NCBI RefSeq assembly: GCF_014204525.1
Contig: NZ_JACHLP010000002.1
Location: 434,001-498,000, forward strand
Origin: Roseateles oligotrophus
GTDB taxonomy: Bacteria; Pseudomonadota; Gammaproteobacteria; Burkholderiales; Burkholderiaceae_C
Direction of reading: 5' to 3'
Length of the DNA: 64,000 nt
A program made the translations under genes and the position numbers. Every line of letters begins with the position of its first letter. The stretch's first letter is position 1. Positions 10,304 through 19,506 of this stretch are shown here, in pieces. The notes beneath the pieces are model-generated. The model did not search any database and was not told where the DNA came from. It saw only the letters and a list, made by a program, of their open reading frames with translations.

Positions 10304-11529
10304 ACGGCGGCCGGGCCTGGCTGCTTGGCTGCCTATTGGCTTTGCCCGTGCAAGCCGAGACCGCGCCGCCTCGCATCGACCTCGCGCATTTCTGGATCGC
10401 GCCCAGCGAGCGCGCCAGCCTCGATCTGATCGCCCAGCGCTTTATCGCCCGCGGCGGGGTCTGGTCCGACACCCCCTCGCCGGACTATGAGTTCATGAAG
10501 CGGGACAGCGTCATGCGCATCACGGCGGGCTTCCCGCCCAGCGCCATGTGGTTGGGCGCCGAGGACATCGCCAGCCTGGGCGTGCTGGGCGTGGCCACCC
10601 GGCTCAATGACCTGGCCGAGGAGGACGGCTGGCGCCGGCATCTGCACGACTTCATCTGGCCGGTGCTGTACCAGCAGGGCGAGCTGGTCGGCCTGCCCGT
10701 GACCCTGCACAACGAAAACTGGGCCTGGTTCAATGCCAAGCTGTACCGGCGTCTGCATTTGCCCCTGCCCAAGACCTGGGACGAGGTGCTGGCCCAGGCC
10801 CCGGTGTTTATGCGGGCCGGCGTATTGCCCCTGGCCATCAGCGACCAGCCCTGGAATGTGCGCCTGCTCTTCACCACCCTGATGGCCGGGGCGGCCGGCC
10901 CCGAGCTGTATCGCCGCCTCTATATCGACGAGGACCCCAGCGTGTTCGACCACCCGCGCGTGCTCCGCGTGCTGGAAATCCTGGAGCGCTTGCGCGCCTA
11001 TCGGCCGCCGGCGGGCGAGGTGCGGACCTGGAATGCCGCCACCACCCTGGTGATCCAGGGCCGGGCCGCCATGCAGGTGATGGGGGATTGGGCCAAGGGC
11101 GAATTCAAGAAAGTGGGGCCGGCCTCGGCCCAGCAGGATTTTGTCTGCGCTCCCGTGCCCGAGGCCCAGCGCAGCTTTATCGCCGCCCTCGATATGCTGA
11201 GCTTTCCCCGTGTGCGCGACCTGCCCAGCCAGGCCGGCCAGCGCCTGCTGGCCCGGCTGATGCTGGAGCCTGAGCTGCAGGCCGCTTTTGCCCATCGCAA
11301 AGGCTCTCTGCCGGTGCGCCGGGACATTGCCGCCACCCAGCTGGACGCCTGCGCGGCCGACAGCCTGGCGCGCTTGAACGAGGCTTCCACCCGCCTGCTC
11401 AGCCCGCGCGCCCTCACCAGCGAGCAGGTGCGCGTGGCCTTGCAAGCCGAGCTGGCGGCCTTCTGGAACAGGCCCGGCATGACGGTGGAGGAGCTGCGCC
11501 AGCGGCTGCGCCAGGCCATGCGTAAATGA
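10300..11529 (+). CDS. Extracellular solute-binding protein (sugar-type, family 1)
   Basis: A 409-aa protein with a signal peptide (residues 1 to about 20, ending LPVQAE). The body resembles carbohydrate ABC-transporter binding proteins: NENWAWFNAKLYRRLHLPLPKTWDEVL in pieces, a DWAKGEFKK segment, and the C-terminal hinge half. It is translationally coupled (ATGA) to the GGDEF-EAL membrane protein. No permease or ATPase gene is near. This suggests a sensory rather than transport role, presenting a ligand to the periplasmic domain of its partner. The ligand is unknown; a sugar is guessed from family resemblance. Convergent with the lipoprotein that follows. Confidence 0.88.
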   Translation: MNGGRAWLLGCLLALPVQAETAPPRIDLAHFWIAPSERASLDLIAQRFIARGGVWSDTPSPDYEFMKRDSVMRITAGFPPSAMWLGAEDIASLGVLGVATRLNDLAEEDGWRRHLHDFIWPVLYQQGELVGLPVTLHNENWAWFNAKLYRRLHLPLPKTWDEVLAQAPVFMRAGVLPLAISDQPWNVRLLFTTLMAGAAGPELYRRLYIDEDPSVFDHPRVLRVLEILERLRAYRPPAGEVRTWNAATTLVIQGRAAMQVMGDWAKGEFKKVGPASAQQDFVCAPVPEAQRSFIAALDMLSFPRVRDLPSQAGQRLLARLMLEPELQAAFAHRKGSLPVRRDIAATQLDACAADSLARLNEASTRLLSPRALTSEQVRVALQAELAAFWNRPGMTVEELRQRLRQAMRK

Positions 11530-11535
11530 CCGAGG

Positions 11536-12021
11536 CTAGCCGCCGTAGAGCGTGCGCGGGTCGTCGGTGCTGGCGCTGCTTTGCACCCGGTGCTCGCGGT
11601 CGAACATGACGCTGAAGATCTTGCGGTCCTGGCCGTCCAGATAGCGCCATTCCCAGACCTCCTCATCCGGCTTGAGGGCGTAGCGATGGGTCTTGGCATG
11701 GCGGCCCAGGATCTCGCTCACCTGGGCCTGCGTCATGCCCGGCTGGATCTTGGCGAAGTTGTGCGGCGCCAGCAGCTGGCGCAGCGAGCTCAGCTTGCCG
11801 TCGGCGCCGATGATGATTTCGTAATTCGTGCTGCCCTCGGGCTGGCGCGGGTAGGCCAGCAGCTTGCTGCCGTCGGCTCTTTCGATGATTTGCGCCGGTT
11901 CGCCGAACTGCTGGCGCACATCGGCCTCGGTGGAGACCCCCTCGTTGAGCTTGTCGGCGCGTTGCGCATCGCAGGCGCTCAGCAGGCAGGCGGCCAGGGT
12001 CAGCAGCAGCAGGGGTTTCAT
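11536..12021 (-). CDS. BamE/SmpA-like lipoprotein with two repeats
   Basis: A 161-aa lipoprotein: signal peptide with lipobox LSAC, lipidated at C17. The mature part looks like two BamE/SmpA-type units. The first runs from EGVSTEADVRQQFGEPA to the beta segment YEIIIGADGKLSS. The second runs from IQPGMTQAQVSEILGRH to FSVMFDREHRVQSS. It is probably anchored in the outer membrane and may assist envelope assembly, but it is not the housekeeping bamE by length or context. It lies 5 nt downstream of the hybrid kinase, so it is co-transcribed with it. Confidence 0.8.
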   Translation of the reverse strand: MKPLLLLTLAACLLSACDAQRADKLNEGVSTEADVRQQFGEPAQIIERADGSKLLAYPRQPEGSTNYEIIIGADGKLSSLRQLLAPHNFAKIQPGMTQAQVSEILGRHAKTHRYALKPDEEVWEWRYLDGQDRKIFSVMFDREHRVQSSASTDDPRTLYGG

Positions 12022-12026
12022 CGGCG

Positions 12027-15000
12027 TCAGCTCCGGGTTTGATCGTTGTCGCGGTGGCCGATCAAGCGTACCAGGGTGGCGCGCAGCTTGGGCGCGTCGA
12101 TGGGCTTGGTGAGGAAGTCGTTCATACCCGCGGCCAGGGCCTCGTCGCGTTCGGACACCAGGGCGGCGGCCGTCAGGGCGATGATGGGCAGCTCCTCGGC
12201 CGGGAAGCGCTTGCGCACCTCGCGGGTGGCCTCGTGGCCGCTCATCACCGGCATCTGCACATCCATCAGCACGGCGTCGAAAGGCTTGCCCATGCTGGCG
12301 GCGGCAAAGATGGCCTCCACCGCCTGGCTGCCATCCTGGGCCTGCGAGACCTCCAGCCCCCATTGCTGCAACTGGGCCACGCCTATCATCATATTGACGG
12401 GGTGGTCCTCCACCATCAGCACGCGCAGGCCCTGCAGGTCCTGCTTGTCCCTGGCCGCATTGGCCGCATTGGGGCGGGTGCTGATGGCGGGCGTTGCGGC
12501 CGGCAGCGGCAGCTCGGCCCAGAAGGTGGAGCCCTGGCCCAGCCGGCTTTGCACCCCCACCTTGCCGCCCATCAGGGCCGCCAGCTCGCGGCAGATGGAC
12601 AGGCCCAGGCCGGTGCCGCCAAAACGCCGGGTGGTGGACTCGTCGGCCTGGGTGAAGGGCTGGAACAGGCGCTCGAACAGGCTTTCATCGATGCCGGGGC
12701 CGGTGTCCGTCACCTCGATGCGCAGGCGCTGCTCAGGGCGCGCCAGCACCCGCACCAGCACCGAGCCGCTGGCGGTGAACTTCAGGGCATTGCTCAGATA
12801 GTTGCTGAGGATCTGGCGTATGCGCACCTGGTCGCCCAGGACCCAGGCGGGCACGGCCGCGTCGATCTGGATGTCAAAGCTCAGGCCGCGGGCCTGGGCC
12901 AGCGTGATATAGGCCATGCGCATGGTGGCCAGCATCTCGCGCAGGGCAAAGGGGGCAGCTTCCAGGCTGAGGCGGCCGGCCTCGATCTTGGAGAGGTCGA
13001 GGATGTCGGAGATCAGGCCGGACAGGCTTTCGGCGCTGTCCAGCATCTGGTCCAGATACTCGCGCCGGGTGCTCTCCTCCAGATCGGGTTGTTGCAGCAT
13101 GCGGGCCAGGCCCAGCAAGCCGTTCAGCGGGGTGCGCAACTCGTGGCTGGTGTTGGCGAGGAAGGCGCTCTTGGCGCGGTTGGCGGCCTGGGCTTCGTCC
13201 TTGGCCTGGGCCAGGGCGGCCTCGACGCGGCGCCGCTCGGTGACGTCTTCCATGATCCAGATCGTGCCGCCGCGGCTGGGGTGGTTGGGGTCCACGGCCT
13301 TGGCCAGCAGGCGGCACAAAAAGGTGCTGCCATCGCGCCGCCGCATGGGGCGCTCGACCTCCACCTGCTCGCCGGCCGCCAGCTTGGGGCCCAGCTCCTT
13401 GCCGATGGCGGCGTAGTCGGCATCGGTGGGCCAGACCACCCGGCCATGCTGGCCCAGCATGCCGCCGGCGGGCCAGCCGAACATTTCTTCCACCCAGCGG
13501 TTGGCCTGCACAAAGCGCTGGTCGCGGGTCAGGGCGATGCCGATGGAGGCGTTTTCCAGAATGGCTTGATGGACCAGGCGCGAGCGCTCGGTCTCGGTCA
13601 CGTCGCGGGCGTTGATGACCAGGTATTGCTCGCCATCCATGGCGAAGGGGGCGGCCGACATCACCATGGAGATGGGCTCGCCGGCCTTGTTGCAGAAGGT
13701 CACCGGCTGATCGGTGACGCGGCCCTGCTGGCGTATGCCGGCCACGATGCGCTCGCGGTCGGCCGGGTCGAACCAGACGCCCAGCTCGTCGGCCGTGTGG
13801 CCCAGCACGTCCTCGATGGCATGGCCGGACAGGCGCTCGAAGGTCTTGTTGACCATGGCATAGCGGCCGCTATTGATCTCGGTCAGCGTGATCACATCGG
13901 GGCTGGTGGCGACCAGATGCGAGAGCAGGGCCTCGGAGCGGCGCAAGGCCTCCTGGGCACGCGACTGTTCGGTCTGGTCGATGAAAAAACTCAGCGTGGC
14001 CGGGCCGCTGATGGCGTCCACCCGCACGCTGGTGGCGCTGACCAGGCGGCGCCGCCGGGACAGGGTGCGCAGGCGGAACTCGGCCATGGGCAGGATGGCA
14101 CCCACGGCCATGGACTCCAATTTGGCGGCGCGCTGGCGGGCGCGTTCGTCGTCGCCCGGCTCGTAGTGCGAGAACAGATCCTGGCCAATCATGCTGGCGC
14201 GCTGGGTGTAGCCAAACATGGCCATGGCCGCCGGGTTGGCGTCGATGACACGGCCCCAGCGGTGCAGCACCAGGGGCGAGGGCGAGCGGCGGAACAGCTC
14301 GCGGTAGCGGGTCTCGGTGGCGTGGATGGCTTGCTCGGCCTGCACCTCCTCGCTGACATCGCGGCCCACGCCCCAGTAGCCGCGGAAATTGCCCTGCGAA
14401 TCAAAGCGGGGTTCGCCGCTGACCGAGACGTAGCGCAGGCTGCCGTCCTGGCCCAGGCGCCGCACCATCAGGCCGTGGAAGGGACGGTGCGACTCCAGAT
14501 CGGCCCGGTGGGCGTCCATGTCCTCGTCGCTGCTGCCCGGCGGGCCCAGCTCCCAGGGCGTCTTGCCCAGGCGGGACTGCAGATCCAGGCCGATGCTGCC
14601 GGGCTTGTCTTCGGCCACATGGGTGAAGCGGAACTCGCGGTTCATCTCCCAATACCAGTCGGCCGCCATGCTCAAGAGGCCGCGGAAGCGCGCATTGCGC
14701 TCGGCCGCATCATTCGCGCCGCGCTGCACGATGCGCAGCAGGCCCACGCCTATCATCAGGCCCGAGACCAGCAGGATCAGATGGGTGGAGATCCGCAAGC
14801 CCGGCGAGCTATTGGCCGCACTGCTGGTGGCCCAGCCCTGCAGCTCGGCCAGGCCGATGCCGCCCAGCAGCAGCAGGGCCAGGCCGCCCAGGCCGAGGCC
14901 GGCGCGCACGCCCAGCGTGCCGGTGCCCAGGGCCGTCAGCAGGCTCAGGGCCGCCATGGTGAGGGAATGGCTGCCCAGATCGCGCGAGACGGCGATGCAG

Positions 15001-15320
15001 CCGGCCAGCAGCATCATGCCCGCCATCAGCAGGCCCAGGGCCGGGGGCCCCCAGCGCTTGGGCAGGCGCCAGTAGCTCAGCAGGCTGAGCAGGGACAGGC
15101 TGGCCGCCAGGACCGGCGGCAACAAGCCGGCCAAGGGCTCGGCCGGCTTGCGGCTGAGCAGCAATAGCAGGGAGCCGGCCATCAGGATGAAGGCCGCGAC
15201 GCTCAGGAACAGCCGTATGGAGCGCCAGCGCACGCTGCGCTCCAGCGCCGTCCTTTGTTCGCCAGGGCTCAAATCCTGCCCAACGAGGCTGCTCAAATCA
15301 TCCTGGGAATCTATGCTCAC
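12027..15320 (-). CDS. Hybrid sensor histidine kinase with four PAS domains and a receiver
   Basis: A 1097-aa membrane protein. About six TM helices occupy residues 35-205. Four PAS units follow at roughly 215-335, 345-465, 470-585 and 590-705. HisKA carries the phospho-accepting H near 726 (FLANTSHELRTPLNG). HATPase_c has N, G1 (DTGPGI) and G2 (GGTGLGLS) boxes. A C-terminal receiver has phospho-acceptor D near 1018 (VLMDVQMPVMSGH). There is no Hpt domain, so a separate Hpt protein or regulator must lie elsewhere. The BamE-like lipoprotein follows by 5 nt. A redox or small-ligand signal is possible given the PAS domains, but none is identifiable. Confidence 0.93.
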   Translation of the reverse strand: MSIDSQDDLSSLVGQDLSPGEQRTALERSVRWRSIRLFLSVAAFILMAGSLLLLLSRKPAEPLAGLLPPVLAASLSLLSLLSYWRLPKRWGPPALGLLMAGMMLLAGCIAVSRDLGSHSLTMAALSLLTALGTGTLGVRAGLGLGGLALLLLGGIGLAELQGWATSSAANSSPGLRISTHLILLVSGLMIGVGLLRIVQRGANDAAERNARFRGLLSMAADWYWEMNREFRFTHVAEDKPGSIGLDLQSRLGKTPWELGPPGSSDEDMDAHRADLESHRPFHGLMVRRLGQDGSLRYVSVSGEPRFDSQGNFRGYWGVGRDVSEEVQAEQAIHATETRYRELFRRSPSPLVLHRWGRVIDANPAAMAMFGYTQRASMIGQDLFSHYEPGDDERARQRAAKLESMAVGAILPMAEFRLRTLSRRRRLVSATSVRVDAISGPATLSFFIDQTEQSRAQEALRRSEALLSHLVATSPDVITLTEINSGRYAMVNKTFERLSGHAIEDVLGHTADELGVWFDPADRERIVAGIRQQGRVTDQPVTFCNKAGEPISMVMSAAPFAMDGEQYLVINARDVTETERSRLVHQAILENASIGIALTRDQRFVQANRWVEEMFGWPAGGMLGQHGRVVWPTDADYAAIGKELGPKLAAGEQVEVERPMRRRDGSTFLCRLLAKAVDPNHPSRGGTIWIMEDVTERRRVEAALAQAKDEAQAANRAKSAFLANTSHELRTPLNGLLGLARMLQQPDLEESTRREYLDQMLDSAESLSGLISDILDLSKIEAGRLSLEAAPFALREMLATMRMAYITLAQARGLSFDIQIDAAVPAWVLGDQVRIRQILSNYLSNALKFTASGSVLVRVLARPEQRLRIEVTDTGPGIDESLFERLFQPFTQADESTTRRFGGTGLGLSICRELAALMGGKVGVQSRLGQGSTFWAELPLPAATPAISTRPNAANAARDKQDLQGLRVLMVEDHPVNMMIGVAQLQQWGLEVSQAQDGSQAVEAIFAAASMGKPFDAVLMDVQMPVMSGHEATREVRKRFPAEELPIIALTAAALVSERDEALAAGMNDFLTKPIDAPKLRATLVRLIGHRDNDQTRS

Positions 15321-15551
15321 TCAGCCCTCGTCGCCTTTATCGCTCGGGATCGAGCGGCCGTTGCCGCCGCTGCTCTTGTTCACACCAGGAGTTTCCCTGA
15401 GCCGGGCCTGGCCAGCCATTGGTGGAGCACCTGAATTCCCGGCCTATTCGGCGCCCCGCGAGGGGGCTGGGCGGTGGATTGAGCAATAGTTCTCGAACCT
15501 GGAGCCGCCAGCAGGGCCAGACGGGCGGCGGCTCAGGGTTTGCGTGGGCGA

Positions 15552-16397
15552 TCAGCGTGCGCGATTGAGCAGGGCGCGGGTGTCCAGGGCCACGCGGCGG
15601 GCGGCGGCGGCGAAGTCATTGCCGCTGCTGGCGTAGAGCACGGCGCGCGACGAACTGACGATGATGGGGCCGCGCTGGTCCGCCGGCAGGGCCGGGCCGC
15701 CGCGCCAGCCGGCCTTGACCGTGGCCTCGGCATCGCCGCCCTGGGCGCCCACCCCGGGGATCAGCAGGGGCAGGGTGGGGGCCAGCTCGCGCACCCGCGC
15801 GATCTCACTGGGGAAGGTGGCGCCCACCACCAGGCCCAGCTGGCCGTTCTTGTTCCAATCGCTCTGGGCCAGGCGGGCCAGGTGTTCGTAGAGGCGGGGC
15901 TGGCCGTCCACATCGGCCAGGCGCTGGTTCTGCCAGTCGCTGCCGCCGGGGTTGGAGGTACGGCACAGCAGGATGGCGCCCTTGTCCGGGTAGCGCAGAT
16001 AGGGTTCGATGGAGTCGAAACCCATGAAGGGCGAGAGCGTCACCGCGTCGGCCTGGTAGCGTTCGAAGGCCTCTTTGGCGTATTGCTCGGCGGTGGAGCC
16101 GATATCGCCGCGCTTGGCGTCCAGGATCACCGGCACATGGGGGGCGACGCGCTTGATATGGGCCATCAGGCGCTCCAGCTGATCCTCGGCGCGATGGGCG
16201 GCGAAGTAGGCGATCTGCGGTTTGAAGGCGAGGGTCAGGTCCTTGGTGGCATCGACGATTGCCGCGCAGAAGTCATAGATGCGGCCGGCGTCGCCCTTCC
16301 AGCTGCCGGGGAACTTGGACGGCTCGGGGTCCAGGCCCACGCAGAGCATGGAGTCGTTGAGCGTTTCCGCGGCTTGCAGTTGCTGGATGAAATTCAT
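15552..16397 (-). CDS. pyrF: Orotidine-5'-phosphate decarboxylase
   Basis: A 281-aa enzyme that decarboxylates OMP to UMP, the last step of pyrimidine biosynthesis. The signature [11 protein letters not shown] holds the catalytic Lys/Asp array; [13 protein letters not shown] at the N-terminus and [13 protein letters not shown] near the C-terminus fit the longer type-2 PyrF. It is monocistronic and divergent from the GNAT-NTF2 gene. The 231 bp between its stop and the hybrid kinase start contain no gene or convincing terminator. Confidence 0.96.
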   Translation of the reverse strand: MNFIQQLQAAETLNDSMLCVGLDPEPSKFPGSWKGDAGRIYDFCAAIVDATKDLTLAFKPQIAYFAAHRAEDQLERLMAHIKRVAPHVPVILDAKRGDIGSTAEQYAKEAFERYQADAVTLSPFMGFDSIEPYLRYPDKGAILLCRTSNPGGSDWQNQRLADVDGQPRLYEHLARLAQSDWNKNGQLGLVVGATFPSEIARVRELAPTLPLLIPGVGAQGGDAEATVKAGWRGGPALPADQRGPIIVSSSRAVLYASSGNDFAAAARRVALDTRALLNRAR

Positions 16398-16460
16398 GGG
16401 CGATGATGGGCATGTTTAAGGTGTCATATTGTCCGGGATTTCTTCGGGAGGGGAGCCGCG

Positions 16461-17387
16461 ATGCTGGTTTTGACGACGGAACGCTTGCGCCTGCGCTGGT
16501 TTGAGCCCGCGGATGCGCCCCATGTGTTGGAGCAGTTGCTGGAGCCCTCCTGGATCGCCAATATCCGCGACCCCGGCGTGCACGATCTGGACGCCGCCCG
16601 GCGCTGGATGGAGGAAAAGCTGTTCGCCGGCTACTGGTCCGCCGGCCTGGGCCTGTGGGCGGTGGAGCGGGCCAGCGATGGGGTCTTGCTGGGCATGTGC
16701 GGGCTGTTGCAGCGCGACTACCTGCCCGCCCCCGACATCGGCTACGCCTTCTTGCCGCGCTTCTGGGGCCAGGGCTATGCGCGCGAGGCCGCGGCCGGCT
16801 GCCTGCTGTATGCGCAGGAGGTGCTGGGCCAGAGCCGGCTCTACGCCACGACCGCGCCGGAGAACCAGGCCTCGCAGAAGGTGTTGCTGGGCCTGGGCTA
16901 CCGCTACCAGGAAGACCTGGCGCTGGACGGCTATGCGGGCGTCACCAAGCTCTTCGTCTGGGGCGGCGGCGGCCCCGAGCGCAGCGAAGAAACGCGCATC
17001 AAGGATCGCTTGATGCGCTTTTATCGCGCCTTCAACAACCGTGCCGGCCGCCTGCCCAATGTGTCGGCCCTGCCTTTTTGGCTGATGCCACGGGCCATGA
17101 TCAACCGCAGCGAAACAGCGGGCTTGCAGTGGGTGGATCTGCGCGACTTCATGCGCCAGCGCTATGAGCTGCTGGGCCCCGGCGGGCGGCTGCAGGACTA
17201 TGAGGAAATCGTCTCCACCAAGCGCCTGGAGATGCATGGCCGCATCGCCCATGTCTGGCTGCGCTACCAGCAGCAGGGGCGGCTGGACGGGCGGCACTTC
17301 AGCGCCCAGGGCGTCAAGTCCCTGCAACTGATCAAGCTGGCCGAGGGCTGGAAGATCGCGGCCCTGGCCTCGGAAGCGCTGGTTTGA
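16461..17387 (+). CDS. GNAT acetyltransferase fused to an NTF2-like domain
   Basis: A 308-aa two-domain protein. Residues 1 to about 170 are a RimJ/RimL-like GNAT: TTERLRLRWFEPAD opens the fold, GYAFLPRFWGQGYAREA is the acetyl-CoA loop, and APENQASQKVLLGLGY is motif B. Residues of about 180-305 look like an NTF2/SnoaL-type domain: RLMRFYRAFNNRAG, VDLRDFMRQRYELL, then the strand AHVWLRYQQQG and a closing GWKIAAL. The first half would acetylate an amine. The second half is usually found alone as a small ligand-binding or scaffold domain. The fusion has no internal start or stop. The next gene, an OmpR-type regulator, begins 55 nt later on the same strand. Confidence 0.85.
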   Translation: MLVLTTERLRLRWFEPADAPHVLEQLLEPSWIANIRDPGVHDLDAARRWMEEKLFAGYWSAGLGLWAVERASDGVLLGMCGLLQRDYLPAPDIGYAFLPRFWGQGYAREAAAGCLLYAQEVLGQSRLYATTAPENQASQKVLLGLGYRYQEDLALDGYAGVTKLFVWGGGGPERSEETRIKDRLMRFYRAFNNRAGRLPNVSALPFWLMPRAMINRSETAGLQWVDLRDFMRQRYELLGPGGRLQDYEEIVSTKRLEMHGRIAHVWLRYQQQGRLDGRHFSAQGVKSLQLIKLAEGWKIAALASEALV

Positions 17388-17442
17388 TGGCCCGCCGCTA
17401 CACTCTTCGACACCTTCATCAGCAGCACGGAGAGAGTCCCCC

Positions 17443-18153
17443 ATGTCGACGGAAGCAGTCAGCAGTGTCAGCGCAAGAATTCTTCTGGTCGAAGACGATG
17501 AGCGCCTGGCCCAGCTGGTGACCGAGGCCTTGCGCAAGGCGGGCTACCAGGTAACGCATTGCCTCAGCGGCCTGGAGGGCGAGGCCTTGATGCGCACCCA
17601 GGCCTTCGAGGTGGTGCTGCTGGACGGCCATCTGCCCGACAAGGACGGCTTCGACGTGCTGCGCGATGTGCGGCGCGACTTCGCCGGCCGCATCGTCATG
17701 CTGACCGCGCGCGACGACGACATCGACCAGGTGCTGGGCCTGGAGGGCGGGGCCGACGACTACATCACCAAGCCGGTGGCGCCGCGTGTGCTGATGGCCC
17801 GCATCAAGGCCTTGCTGCGCCGGGACGCGGCCGCGGCGCTGCCCGAGTCGGACGAGCTGCGTTTTGGCGAGCTGCTCATCAAGCCCTCGGCCCGCGATGT
17901 GCGCCTGGCCGGCGTGCCGGTGGAGCTGACCACGGCCGAATACGATTTGCTGCACTTTCTGGCCGAGCGCGCCGGCAGCACCGTCAGCCGCGAAGACATC
18001 ATGCAAGGCCTGCGCGGCATCGAGTTCGACGGCCTGGACCGCGCCATCGACGCCCGCGTCTCGCGCCTGCGCAAGAAGATTGGCGACGACGCCCAGGCCG
18101 CCGAGCGCATCAAGACCGTGCGCGGTCAGGGTTATCTCTTCGCCAAGGATTGA
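17443..18153 (+). CDS. OmpR-family response regulator
   Basis: A 236-aa transcription factor. The receiver domain has the acidic cluster E17/D18/D19, phospho-acceptor D61 (VVLLDGHLPDKDG), T88 and K110 (DDYITKP). A winged-helix DNA-binding domain of the OmpR/PhoB type occupies about 145-235, with VELTTAEYDLLHFL and VSRLRKKIGDD. GGAGAG lies a few bases before the ATG. The kinase gene starts 5 nt after the stop, so the two form one operon. Confidence 0.95.
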   Translation: MSTEAVSSVSARILLVEDDERLAQLVTEALRKAGYQVTHCLSGLEGEALMRTQAFEVVLLDGHLPDKDGFDVLRDVRRDFAGRIVMLTARDDDIDQVLGLEGGADDYITKPVAPRVLMARIKALLRRDAAAALPESDELRFGELLIKPSARDVRLAGVPVELTTAEYDLLHFLAERAGSTVSREDIMQGLRGIEFDGLDRAIDARVSRLRKKIGDDAQAAERIKTVRGQGYLFAKD

Positions 18154-18158
18154 AATCC

Positions 18159-19505
18159 ATGCAAGCGGGCATGCCGGCCATGCGCTCGCCCATGACCCGC
18201 ATCGCCCTGGGCCTGGGCCTGGCGGCCCTGGCCCTGGTGCTCTTGATCCAGGGCCTGATGACGCTGGCCGTCAACGGCGTCACCGACAACTATGTGCGCC
18301 GCTTCATGCGCGGCACCGTCAACATCCTGGTGGCGGAGCTGACGCCGCTGTCCTTCGAGGCCAGGCGTTCGCGCATCAAGGTGCTGGACGAGCAGTTCTC
18401 CTACCCCGTCACCCTCGTCTCGGCCGCCGAGCTGAGCCGCGCCGACCGCCAGGCCCTGGCGCGCGGCGAGCTGGTGGTGCACGGCTTCAACCGGCGCATC
18501 TACGCGGCCCTGCCCGAGGCCCCGGGCCAGGGCGCGGGCGAGCAGGCGCAGGTCTTGCGCCTGGGGCCTTTGAATGTGGACGGCGGGCCGGAGAACAGCA
18601 TCCGTCTGCCGTTTGAGTTATGGATGCAGCTGATCGCCGGCCTGGGCCTGGCCCTGGCGGTGTTCGCGCTGGCGGCCTGGGTGCTGCGGCCCATCTGGCG
18701 CGACATACGCCGCCTGCAGATCGCCGCCGACCGCATGACGGCCGGCCGCTTCGAGCTGGCCATTGATGAGCCCGAGAGCCGCCTCTTCGCCCCCATCGCC
18801 GCCGGCGCCCGCGCCACGCTGGAGCGCCTGGCCGCCGCCCTGGCCAGCCAGCGCGAGCTGACCGGCGCCGTCTCACACGAGCTGCGCACGCCGCTGGCGC
18901 GCCTGCGCTTCGCCATCGACGCCCTGGTGGACGAGGACGACGCCGGCCGCCGCGAGCTGGCCGTGCAGGCCTGCGAACGCGATATCGACGAGCTGGACGC
19001 CTTGATCGACACCAGCCTGATGATTGCCCGCCTGGACATGGGTGCCCTGCAGGCCCGCAGCGAGCCGGGCGATTTGCAGGCCTTGCTGACCCAGGAGGCG
19101 GCCAGCCTGGCGCCGCTGCTGGAGGGCAAGCAGCTGAGCACCGATATCCGCCTGTCGCGGCCGGTGCGCTTCGATGCCCGCCTGCTGCCCTACGGCCTGC
19201 GCAATGCCTTGCGCAATGCGGCCCGCCATGCGCGCGCGCGCATCGCGCTCTCGGCCTGGATCGCCGAGGGTCAGGTCTTGCTGGCGGTGGACGACGACGG
19301 CGAGGGCGTGCCCGCGGCCATGCGCGAGGCGGTGTTCGAGCCCTTCAAGCGCCTGGACCGCGCCAAGGAGCGCGGCAGCCGTGGCTTTGGCCTGGGCCTG
19401 GCCATCGTGCGGCGGGTGGCCGAGGTGCATGGCGGCCAGGCCCGCATGGATGTGGCGCCCGGCCTGGGCGGGGCGCGCCTGCTGATCAGTTGGCCGGTGG
19501 ATTGA
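18159..19505 (+). CDS. Sensor histidine kinase (EnvZ/RstB-like layout)
   Basis: A 448-aa partner of the preceding OmpR-type regulator. TM1 lies near residues 13-35, a periplasmic loop follows, TM2 lies near 155-178, then HAMP. HisKA has the phospho-accepting H240 in AVSHELRTPLARLRF; HATPase_c contains VDDDGEGVP and GFGLGLAIVRR. AAGGA lies 9-10 nt before the chosen ATG; ATGs at 18171 and 18180 are alternatives. The TGA stop (19503-19505) lies inside the 5-bp duplication that borders the MITE-like element, so the insertion fell on the last codons without changing the protein noticeably. Confidence 0.94.
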   Translation: MQAGMPAMRSPMTRIALGLGLAALALVLLIQGLMTLAVNGVTDNYVRRFMRGTVNILVAELTPLSFEARRSRIKVLDEQFSYPVTLVSAAELSRADRQALARGELVVHGFNRRIYAALPEAPGQGAGEQAQVLRLGPLNVDGGPENSIRLPFELWMQLIAGLGLALAVFALAAWVLRPIWRDIRRLQIAADRMTAGRFELAIDEPESRLFAPIAAGARATLERLAAALASQRELTGAVSHELRTPLARLRFAIDALVDEDDAGRRELAVQACERDIDELDALIDTSLMIARLDMGALQARSEPGDLQALLTQEAASLAPLLEGKQLSTDIRLSRPVRFDARLLPYGLRNALRNAARHARARIALSAWIAEGQVLLAVDDDGEGVPAAMREAVFEPFKRLDRAKERGSRGFGLGLAIVRRVAEVHGGQARMDVAPGLGGARLLISWPVD

Positions 19506-19506
19506 A

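Noticed and set aside
12039-15167. A 1042-codon open frame on the plus strand, antisense to the hybrid kinase
   Set aside because: It is the mirror frame of a clearly domain-bearing gene. The predicted protein is an Ala/Gly/Gln/His-rich blur with no motif, usual for high-GC DNA.
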